A stretch of DNA of 64,000 nucleotides, taken from assembly GCA_002197995.1 (NCBI GenBank), contig NGZR01000002.1, forward strand, positions 682,001 to 746,000. Direction: 5' to 3'. The stretch's first letter is position 1, and each line of letters starts with the position of its first letter. The notes beneath the pieces were generated by a model that saw only the letters and a list, made by a program, of their open reading frames with translations, did no database searches and was not told the origin of the DNA. Shown one piece after another: positions 56,178 to 64,000 of the stretch. The position numbers and the translations under genes were made by a program. Source of the stretch: Gaeumannomyces sp. JS-464 (Eukaryota; Ascomycota; Sordariomycetes; Magnaporthales; Magnaporthaceae).

Positions 56178-56800
56178 GTTTAATTTACGAAAGTATAAAA
56201 ACTATACCGTTTTATACAAATTATAGGTTTACGCTAATAGCGTATAAAAACTTAAAGCAGAAAAACATGCTTTAATAGCGGAAATACAAATAACGAAATT
56301 TACCAAACTGTATAAACACTTTTAAATAAAGCTAAAAAAATTACGGCACCGTATAGCTATTTAAATAAATAAATAAAAATCGAAAAACCGACTTTTAAAA
56401 AAAAGAATAGCGTTTATTTTTTTCGACGAAATATTAAAATAAAACGACTAAACGATAAGCTAAACTATAAAAAACTAAAACCGTTTAAAATATTAAAAAA
56501 AGTTTTAAACGTAAATTACAAATTCCAATTACTATTAACCATAAAATCCCACCCGGTTTTTTATATTTCCTTATTCGAATTAGCGCTATTAGGCTTTAAA
56601 AGCGACAAATTAATAAAAATCGATCTAAAATAAAAGTACAAAATCGAAAAATTTTAAACTATAAATTAAAAACAAGCTTAAAAAGTATTTAATTAAATGG
56701 AAAAGTGCAATTACGAGGAAAACACGTGGGAAAAAAAACCAATTTTGTAAACTGCTAAAAACTTTTAAAAAAGTACCGATAAAAAATTTATAAAAGAATT
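56178..56800 (+). pseudogene. Gypsy-E integrase C-terminus and chromodomain relic
   Basis: Continues integrase after P1: SLIYESIKTIPFYTNYRFTL, KRAKKALI-type stretch, KLKPFKILKKVLNVNYKFQL, PGFLYFLIRISAI, then chromodomain KVQNRKILNYKLKTSLKSI, LNGKVQLRGKHVGK in shifted frames (original type KYLIKWKGY...ENTWE). Confidence 0.65.
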
Positions 56801-56866
56801 AGCAAAAAAAAAAAAAAATAAACTCGACGAACTTCGAGGTAAGCCTGAAAACTTGTCGACCTTTAC

Positions 56867-56934
56867 GGTCGTGCCGGGATTCGAACCCGAAACTTCGGCA
56901 AAAGACTAAAACTACGCTAATGCGCTACAAAACC
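56867..56934 (-). tRNA. decayed tRNA-like sequence
   Basis: Minus strand: GGTTTTGTAGCGC...CGGGTTCGAATCCCGGCACGACC-type end, 68 nt. The T arm with TTCGAAT and the 3' acceptor half CACGACC are good. The 5' acceptor half has changed and the D loop is too short; the anticodon (TTT/TTG region) cannot be fixed. Lies in the 3' internal part of Gypsy-E. Likely a captured tRNA or SINE head, not functional. Confidence 0.4.
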
Positions 56935-57639
56935 TAAATAATTGTTGGAAAAAGTTATAACTTACCCCGGTTAAAAAAAGCAAGCAGCTTTAAATTAGGA
57001 TTAACCTTGGGCATTTGCCAATCGGTAAAAAGAAAAAGCTACGAAAGGCTCGGGGTGCGAAGCAGCTTAGCGAGCCGCCCGGTCGGCCTTTTCCCGCTTA
57101 ATACGTTTTAATTCCTCCATAGCGTTAATACCACGACGAATTGCACGCATTTTCTTTTAAACCATTTTTTTTTTGTTTTCGCAAACGCTCGAGTTTATTA
57201 TCCAAAGTACGACGTTCGTTATTTAAAGCGCGACGTTTTTTTCCACCGTTTCGATTTCCGCTTTTATTTGTTAGTATTAAAAACCGATAAAACGAAGCTG
57301 CTCGAGCGAAAAACTTAAAATGTCGCAACCTATGCGGTTTCGATTAAAGCATTTTACGTATCGAAAGGAGTTTTAAAAAAAAGCCTTGCATTTTTTACGT
57401 TTTAAAAACCTCGTAGTAAAAAAGCAAAAAGGCATTTCGAATAAAAGGAAAAAACGATTTAAGCAAGCAGGTTTTTACGCTAAAGGGTTTTTTTTACAAA
57501 AGGACGTTTTCGCACTTAACTAAACATTTTGTTAAAATAAAAAAGGATAGGAAATGGTAAAAAAAAAAAGTACTTACCATTAATAAAAAGCGGGGCGATA
57601 AAACGTAGCAAAGGATTTGGCTTAAAAAGGGGGACCTAA
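56935..57639. other. AT-rich 3' internal part of Gypsy-E
   Basis: Between the chromodomain/tRNA-like sequence and the 3' LTR. No domain recognised. Ends in the purine tract AAAAAGGGGG before the LTR. Confidence 0.5.
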
Positions 57640-58114
57640 TATTACGACCAGTATGCAAACCCCAAGGCGGCAAGCCGGAAAGGGTTTTAAACGGTGCCCT
57701 TGCCCCGCACCCGAACACGTGGGATTACGTAACCACAGCTGGATTTTAAATTTATATTAAAAAAATTACAAATTTATAAAGCTAAAAGGATTTTTAAATT
57801 TATATCGAAAGGATTATAAATTTATAAAGCCAAAAGGATTTTTAGATTTGTATTAAAAGGACTACAAATCCACAAATTTAACCTAACATAAGGCAAAAGG
57901 CAGCGTGTATATAAAAGATGGATTCTTTACTGTCTTAGGTAGCTTGGACTAAGGCTTCGGCATTAGTTAACTTAAGTTAGCTCCCAGGCATCCCCTGGGG
58001 CAAGCAATCAGATTGTCCTTTTAAGTCACGTGTTCCCCTGCCACCCAGATCAGCGATACTGTCCTCACCTCCCCCGAGGTGCCCTACCCTAGGAGCAAAC
58101 CGCCGATTGCAACA
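57640..58114 (+). repeat. Gypsy-E 3' LTR, partly unmutated
   Basis: TATTACGACCAGTATGC...CCGATTGCAACA, 475 bp. The last 150 bp are nearly original, with about 40 C or G positions that are T or A in the 5' LTR. All CpGs are shared. Confidence 0.9.
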
Positions 58115-58119
58115 CTTGT

Positions 58120-58420
58120 TCGAGGGTACGGCTGGCGATATAACGCAACTCTCCGTAGGTCGGAGGGTACCCTAGAGCGATCTGAACGAGCACCCAATCA
58201 GCCAAAAGAGCTTTTGGGAAGGGTCAACGCGTTGACGGTGCGCTTGTGCACTGCAGGAGGGCAGGCCGCCTCCAATCCGGCGCCGGAGGGTAGACCTCGG
58301 GATACCCCATGTTTTCGAGGCCGACTTAACAAAAGCGCCGGCACGCACGCCCTCGAGGGCGCACGCGATCTCCGTTTCCGTATATTGCTTTATGAATGGT
58401 CCGGCATCAAAATGCACCAA
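58120..58420 (-). pseudogene. P2 transposase, N-terminal stub (psq-type HTH)
   Basis: Reads QYTETEIACALEGVRAGAFV, KSASKTWGIPRSTLRRRIGG: the psq-like DNA-binding helix-turn-helix of pogo transposases. A one-base shift near 58205 leads to ALLADWVLVQIALGYPPTYG and ELRYIASRTLEQ, cut by Gypsy-E at 58119. Hardly any RIP-type change, unlike the other half of the gene. Confidence 0.85.
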
Positions 58421-58493
58421 AAAAGAAGTCAAACGATCAATTGCTCGTTAAATGGCGACGTGTTGAAGTTGACGCGTTGAAAATCGGGTGGTT

Positions 58494-58543
58494 GGAATTG
58501 GGGTGGCCGGAAGTGGGGGTGGCGCAAAACAGGGGTTTTGACT
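58494..58543. repeat. P2 right terminal inverted repeat
   Basis: Ends CAGGGGTTTTGACT followed by TA. It matches the left repeat over about 50 bp apart from G-to-A changes and one base in a C run. Confidence 0.92.
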
Positions 58544-58545
58544 TA

Positions 58546-60430
58546 GTGCGTGGCTGGGTGAGGCGAAGGCCTTATGCGGCAGGATATTTAAAGGACACTG
58601 TCTTTCGCCAAGCCTGGCGGCAAGCAGCTTTCACTCTATCGGAGTCGCTAAAAAACTGGTTGGAAACGAGAAGAGCGAGACTCGGGCGCATTCAGAATCA
58701 GGCAGTTGCTCACATCGAACAGCTGAAATGCCTAAGCGGAAGCTTGGCTAGCGGTGGGCACTCTCCCCTGCAGGGTTATGGGCGAAGGACCTCGCTGAGC
58801 TCGAGGCAGGGGGCGAAGCAGCTAGGCTTTTTGCAGATGCCTTGGACTTGCACGGGCAACCGCATGCCTCCGAGGAGCTCCGCAAAGAGTATAACCAAAG
58901 AACTTCACACGGCCAAAGTGTGGAGCGGCTGGTCACCCACCTAGCTCTGCGGAGTCGCTTGAGAGTAACCATAAGCACCAAGAGGCTCTCGCCGAGGGGA
59001 AGCTGCGTTGAAAGATTTGGAAACCCTGCAGCTCACAGATTGCGAGGGACGTACCACCCGAGTGGTCGGCCCTTCTCGCTATTTGCTGACGCACATCATC
59101 AATGTGCAAATTGCCGACAGCTTCTGGCGCATTTATGACTGGGAAAGGTCGATTGGCACACTGAAGGCCGCATTGAAAGGCTGGAGCTGGAGCAAAGGAC
59201 CTCGGCCACTCTCAGGGGCATTCGCTGGCAGCCATATAGTCGCGGCTTGTTACAGTCTATGGACCGCGCCCTCCAAAGGCTTACCCTCGACGCCAAAATC
59301 GCCATGACGAAATTCTATTGCACAGCGACCCGAAAAACGACTCGGCAGAAGGCATAATAGCCCATATTGTCCGCGACGCCGAGGCGCTGGATGACGTATA
59401 TCGCCACATCTCAGCAAAGGCCCTGCTCGCGGAAGCCCTGTTTTGTCAAAGGCAGCCACCGTGACGCTCTACAGCTGAAGGAGGTCATTATGAAGTGGTG
59501 GGAGGATAAAGACCCAAGCGGCAACGCCCTGGAACTATGGAGGCCCTAAGTGAATGTGCCGCCAGCCTGGGCGCCATGGGTCGTTACCGCGATGCCTTCG
59601 AACTGCACAGGGATATCATTGCCTGTCTCGGCTTTAAGGGGATACTCGAGCACGAAGAGGGTGACGTTAAGCGGTCGCACCAGGAGGGTGGTTTGTGGCC
59701 CAGCGACCATCCCCTGGTCCAGTCATCGCTAGTAGACCTGGCCCGCTCCTGCCTGCAAGTGGCCGTCGAAGAGGACATTACCAGAGAGTCTGAAGGCCGG
59801 AGGCTGCTTGACCTAGCTACCAGGGCTGCCAGCACAGTCTGGGAGTCCCGCCAAAAAGCCTTTAGGCTCATCAACATCTGCACTCTTTGTAGTTTGAGGT
59901 TGATGATAAAATGCTCACTGCTGTCCCAACAAAAACAGCGAATTTACAGGCCCTATCATCAAACCAGGATGGAAATGGAGGAGATGGAAAAGAGAAAAGA
60001 CAAGACCGAGACAAGCTTCATGGTCCGAACGGACTGGTTCTTTTGTCAACTCGAGTATTGCCTAGTTGGTTCACCAGCCAGCAGTCTCATACTGCTAGGT
60101 AATCTGGACAAGGCTTGCAGCAAGGAGGCACAGCTTGCGGTAGATTACCACATCGCGGAAGCAAAGATCAAGCTGGCCATCCACAAAAGCAAAGGAGACT
60201 CGAGGCAATTGGATGTGCTGAGACGACAGCCGAGGTTCAAAAAGGCGGCGGCGGACCTGAAAAGAGTGTGGGAAGATCGTAAAAACCTTCCAGGCGAGAA
60301 AGACTCCGAGACCTTGAACGCTCTCACTCTTACGGCGAGTGCGTTTAGGGACATACATGATGCGGGATTCGACGAGCTGCAGGAGGAGCTCGTTAGGCTT
60401 TTCACCGACATGTACGGGGCGGACAACTAG
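58546..60430 (+). pseudogene. TPR-like region, probable C-terminal half of the split NLR gene
   Basis: Same strand as the NLR start and directly beyond P2. Readable in changing frames: LKDTVFRQAWRQAAFTLSES, AKDLAELEAGGEAARLFADA, LKDLETLQLTDCEGRTTRVV, ALLAEALFCQR, HRDALQLKEVIMKWWEDKDP, then ECAASLGAMGRYRDAFELHR and HPLVQSSLVDLARSCLQVAV from the long frame 59537-60430 (ends YGADN). The pattern of paired helices (ALGRYxxAFELHRxII) is that of TPR repeats, usual at the C-terminus of fungal PNP-NB-ARC proteins. Frame changes near 58780, 59000, 59300, 59460 and 59535. The second half of NB-ARC was not recognised. Confidence 0.6.
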
Positions 60431-61663
60431 AAAACGAAGGGATGCATTGGACACACTCCGGGAACACCGCTAAGCAGTGTGAAGGGCTCCCTGGGACATA
60501 GAAGTCGCCTGCCCGGCAGCTGCGGTCGATTTGATCCTGGCGGCCTATGACAAGAACCGAAACGAGATTATTAAGAAACCCGATTTTGGAAACGCGGTCG
60601 GCTTGGGGCTGGAATGGGCGCTGTGGGGGGCTGTCAGGCGGGAGCACGGCGTTGTAGTTCGCAGGTTCGTGGAGCTGGCCCACAGGGTCAATCAATATCG
60701 ACACTGCCTCCTGCTTTGCTTTCGGAAAATCTGATTATAATTAATGAGGGGATTCTGGCTCTATCGGGACACTGGAGAGAAAGTTCTGCTCCTTGCTAAA
60801 CAACTCGGGCGAAAAATTAATTAATTATTGCATTTACTAGTGTCATTTTGTTCTGGATCACACCTTTGTTGGCTTCCAGCCTCGGGCTCGGGCACAGGTT
60901 CTTGGGAGCCAGAAATGGGTTTTTCCTTTCCCAGTTCCTCGGGTGAGAAAAGTGGGAAACGGGTGAAGGTTTTTGCGTTTTGCAACTCCGCCCCTTTTAT
61001 CTTTTTCCTTATTTTCCTTCGCCTGCGGCGTTGATCCGATTATCTATCTAAGAAACCGGGGCCCACTCTCACCAGCTTTGGGACAGGTACTTCCAGATCC
61101 TTGCATGTCACAGTGCACGTTTACTTGCCATTATCCCTTCTGATTTTTAGGCCCTGCCGTAATTATCAGCTCGGTGGCGCATGGATGCAATGTTGTGAAT
61201 CCCAAAGTAGTACCGCACTACCAGCTCGTTGGCCTTTGCTGCCCTGGTTGGGCAACTCCGAGGCGGGCTGGGGGCTTGGCCGAGCTGTTGCGTAGCACAC
61301 ATGCACGTCTAGGAAAGACCTGCAGGAGGGCGCCGCAGATCCTATCTCCTTTACTGGGATAGCGGGAGCTGCGCTCAAATCCCGCAGCTATCGAGGTCAG
61401 GCTACGCCGGGGTCGGGCTACGAAAATGGAGGGTGTTGAAGATGGGGCTTCACACCCTCCTTCTGCTGGGCGCCGCCCCCATTCCCCTTTGGTTTGGCTC
61501 ACCGGCGCCACCGCGGCCTGCATACCCATCATTCGGGCCTGGGTCGTCCCGCTAATTACTAAACCCTGCGTCGCAACGACGTGGCGGAACATAAGACCAA
61601 CTAAGCCGCCCGCCCTCGCTCTAGCCCACCTCGTTCTCCAAACACCGAATTGGAACTTGGCTG
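60431..61663. other. intergenic region
   Basis: Normal base composition. Short open frames (for example 60531-60734, YDKNRNEIIKKPDFGNAVGL) have no clear family. No repeat or RNA gene seen. Contains the promoter of the gene that follows. Confidence 0.5.
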
Positions 61664-64000
61664 ATGCGAAATGCAGCCATGGCCGCTCCAAGCATCCCTC
61701 TTGACTCACTTCCACCACCACCTCCCTCGACCGGCGGAAACAGCGCACGAGGTGCCGCAGAGCCTCTTTTGGATTTTGGAATCATTGATACTCAGTATGC
61801 AAATCAGCAGGGGAAAAAAGAGCCAACAAGTTACGGCAGGGAGCCCTGGCTCTATATGGACGGCATCAGCTACCAGGGCGACATTGCCAACGCCTACTTC
61901 AGCATCAGGTTCGGCAAGCGTGACGAGTTCCTGGAACTTCTGGACGAAAAGCACAGGCAGAGAGTTAAGCGCGAGGATAAGCGCATCAGAATGACCCGGG
62001 CAAGGTTCGAGACATACGAAGACAAGAAGGTGATGCTTGCGGAGCTTGGGAAGGCCCACATGGCATGGGTGTGCGAGGTCGCTAAAACCCTCCCAAAACG
62101 TCGCCGGGACGTAGAGAAGTACCTAGAGAAGGAGAGACGAGACAGATACTTTGAACTTCTGAAAAGGGTGGAGAGTCAACCAAAAATCTGGCCGAAAGAA
62201 GACGCCGCGGCAACAGAGCCCCCTCGCCAGGAGGCCCCGAGGGTTCCATCTGGAGACGTCTACGGCTCGGGAAGCTTAGGATCTGACTGCGGCTTTAAGG
62301 CTAGCGCTATGTACTTCCGGCCGCGACTTGGTCCCGCCGGAGGCAGCTGGGAGGGCTGTGACTCGGATCATGCCTGGTTCAGCGGCAGCAAGTTCCCTAA
62401 CCAGAAGATATCCGCACAGAAACTGCTGGAGAAGAATGAGGGAAACCCGCTAACCAAGCGTGAGGACGATCGCTTGCGCTGGTTCCACTTCCCAACCAAC
62501 AACATGAGTTGGGTCGAGGTATGTCTCTGGTTGATGGGGAGCGCGTGCTTGCTGGGAGACTAACCGATAAAATCCGTCTTGGCATCGTTTAAGCAAGCCA
62601 TGGCGAGATATTATGGCGAGGAAGATGTTGTCCATGGCAGGCGCGTCAAGTCTCACTCCGAGATGACACAGGCCGAAAGGCTGCTCTGCCGAGAGTTCTG
62701 GCGTGGGCAGCTCCATGGAAGTGGCGAGAAAGCTCCGATCCATGCAAGACACATGCGATCCAGGCTCCTCCTGATCCCTCGGGGTAGGCTCAAATTTCCT
62801 TCGGGCTGTTTTCCCTCCCAGTCTGCTAACAGGGCAGCATTGTTGTCCATCAGAGTCGCCTGTGGCTGCAGGAGTGTCCACACAAGATACAAACGGGAAC
62901 AAAGCGCGTCCGTCCTCGCCTAGTCACACTATCTCCGGCGCTCGCCAGAAGGCCATGAAAAACATGGCACTTTTTGTAGGCGCTCTCTCAGCTATTCCTT
63001 GCAGTAGCGTGCATGTGCACTGTTGACACAGCCCAGATCCCGTATCTCCACTGGGAAACCAACGGAGGGCGGATCAAGATGGTCGACGCCATCAACAACG
63101 TAAGCAACATCGCCAAGGCCAAGAAGACAAAGACACCCATGGGGGCAGCCGCCGAGCTTGTCGTGGCCAAGCAGGACAGCGTCAGAGGCAACAGGACCAA
63201 GTGGCGGCTCGTCAGGCACAGCAAAGACGGGGCATCCCCGGCTGAGAGCGACAAACGATCCAAACTTGGGAGTATCTCATGCAGCTGGCGCGGGTGGCCG
63301 GCGCCATGGACAGTGAGATGGACGAGAAGCTGGTTAAGGAGAACCTGCACAAGGACCCACCACTGCACGTCCGGCGCACGCTGGACCAGTACTACTTCCT
63401 CACGCTCGAGGACACGTCGGCGCGCGACAGGGACCAGGTCGTCTACCGCGATACTAGGGCCGGACATGCGTCCCACAGCCGGAGCACCCGCGTCGTCATG
63501 GTCGACCAGCTGTGGCTCTGGATCCTTGACGATCGTATGTCCCACGACGGCGAAAGGAATGATGACTGTTTCCTGTTTACAAAATGCAGGTTGCTGACTA
63601 GACTCCCTACTGGACCTAGACACCATCATCACCTCGTTCCCTCGGCGGTGGGGGAGAAACAAGCCGGACCCGTCGGGAGTGCACAAGTGCCTCAGGGACC
63701 GGCTGGCAAACAGCCGCAGCATCAGCTCCATCTACCACCTGGCGCTGATCATCATCGACCAGTGCTCGGGCGTGTTCTTCGACCGGACCAAGCCCCTGGA
63801 TCAGAGGCCCGAGGTCATTGACATCTTTGGCTCCGCCATTGGCCACATCGTGGGTGCCCCCTCTGTTTCCTTGTTCCACCATGGTTAATTAGTGCGCGTA
63901 AAATTTGACGCCCTACTTGCAGACTGAATTGACCACCATCGCGTACGACACCTTCTGGCGGAACACGTCGCTCCATTCGAGAAACGTCCTCCCCTCGGGC
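61664..64000 (+). CDS. fungal CorA-like / Mg2+-transporter-type protein (partial)
   Basis: Starts at 61664 (MRNAAMAAPSIPLDSL) or 61679. Exon 1 to 62519: Pro-rich start, then PWLYMDGISYQGDIANAYFS, FLELLDEKHRQRVKREDKRI, LRWFHFPTNNMSWVE. Intron 62520-62593 (GTATGT, branch CTAAC, AAG). Then QAMARYYGEEDVVHGRRVKS, FWRGQLHGSGEKAPIHARHM; later KNMALF joined to IPYLHWETNGGRIKMV. HVRRTLDQYYFLTLEDTSAR, DRDQVVYRD and VVMVDQLWLWILDD are typical of large fungal CorA-like proteins. Intron 63535-63618 (GTATGT...CCTAG) joins WILDDH to TIITSFPRRWGRNKPDPSGV; then IIDQCSGVFFDRTKPLDQRP. A last intron starts at about 63850 (GTGGGT). The reading shifts frame near 63250. The membrane part would lie beyond the edge; transport is inferred from family only. 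Confidence 0.75.
62520..62593 (+). other. intron in the CorA-like gene
   Basis: GAG|GTATGTCTC...ACTAACCG...GTTTAAG|CAAGCC: good donor and branch-point consensus; joins WVE to QAMARYY in phase. Confidence 0.85.
63535..63618 (+). other. intron in the CorA-like gene
   Basis: GATC|GTATGTCCC...CTGGACCTAG|ACACC joins WILDD to HTIITSFPRRW in phase, as in family members. Confidence 0.85.

Larger units (their letters stand above)
35123..58114 (+). mobile_element. Gypsy-E LTR retrotransposon, dead, carrying nested elements
   Basis: LTRs of 471 and 475 bp and target copies TTTGT (35118-35122) and CTTGT (58115-58119), one C-to-T apart. Purine tract AAAAAGGGGGACCTAA precedes the 3' LTR. Plus-strand parts: gag about 35.65-36.9 kb, RT 38.4-39.15, RT/RNase H 40.99-41.6, integrase 41.65-42.32 and 56.18-56.5, chromodomain 56.6-56.8 kb. 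Broken by the miniature LTR element in RT and by P1 in integrase. Inserted in the P2 transposase gene. Confidence 0.92.
33701..58543 (-). mobile_element. pogo/Fot1-like DNA transposon P2, split by Gypsy-E
   Basis: Terminal inverted repeats of about 50 bp: AGTCAAGGCCCCTGTTTTGC at 33701 and, on the minus strand, AGTCAAAACCCCTGTTTTGC from 58543, flanked by TA at 33699-33700 and 58544-58545. Without Gypsy-E it is about 1.85 kb, normal for the family. The transposase is on the minus strand: N-terminal part at 58.4-58.1 kb, remainder at 35.1-33.9 kb. The left TIR and right stub are hardly mutated, while the left coding half is. Confidence 0.92.

Noticed and set aside
5461..58543. Starship or other cargo-carrying giant element
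   Set aside because: No DUF3435 tyrosine recombinase or cargo genes recognised. All segments with recognisable domains are explained by nested LINE, LTR and pogo elements.
60531..60734. Small gene between the TPR region and the CorA-like gene
   Set aside because: 67 codons without a family, introns or context; not supported.

Overview
The window looks like a chromosome piece from a filamentous ascomycete (Pezizomycotina). Three observations point there: spliced genes with GT-AG introns, a fungal biotin gene cluster (bioDA, bioF, bioB), and long AT-rich blocks of dead transposons carrying C-to-T / G-to-A damage of the RIP type. Most ORFs inside those blocks are chance frames or antisense of transposon relics.

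Layout. (1) 1-4944: biotin cluster. bioDA (minus, runs off the left edge) and bioF (plus) are divergent; bioF and bioB (minus) are convergent with 27 bp between them. bioF reads clean and ends in a PTS1-like ARL. bioB has an arginine-rich N-terminus of mitochondrial type. As read here, bioDA and bioB both carry frameshifts. (2) About 5461-31140: dead transposon block. A Tad1-type LINE (about 5990-29250) is split by two LTR/Gypsy elements with target duplications: Gypsy-A (9106-15497, CGGGG) and Gypsy-B (16772-27415, CCCGT). Gypsy-B carries a gag-only LTR element related to Copia (24842-26548, AGGAC). The block ends in a 5'-truncated Gypsy tail with its 3' LTR. (3) 32135-33698: N-terminal half (nucleoside phosphorylase-like domain, then NB-ARC P-loop) of a fungal NLR-type gene, broken by frameshifts. 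(4) 33701-58543: one nested insertion. A pogo/Fot1-like DNA transposon (P2, TA target site) sits at the NLR gene. It contains Gypsy-E (35123-58114), which contains a 1.8-kb LTR miniature element (39148-40981) and a second Fot1-like transposon (P1, 42321-56175). P1 contains Gypsy-C (43526-55516), and Gypsy-C has a Copia element (43618-49022) inside its 5' LTR. Every junction has a TA site, a TSD, or a protein reading that rejoins across it. (5) 58546-60430: TPR-like reading, probably the C-terminal half of the same NLR gene. (6) 61664-64000: intron-containing gene for a fungal CorA-like/Mg2+-transporter-type protein, cut by the right edge.

The most unusual signal is the mutation spectrum. Comparison of LTR pairs shows CpA, CpT and CpC cytosines mutated while CpG stays intact, so the AT-rich DNA remains full of CpG. 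The damage also stops sharply inside elements (near 33800 and 57950), so two halves of one transposon carry very different loads. Coordinates of LTRs, TIRs and TSDs were read base by base; domain limits within relics are approximate.
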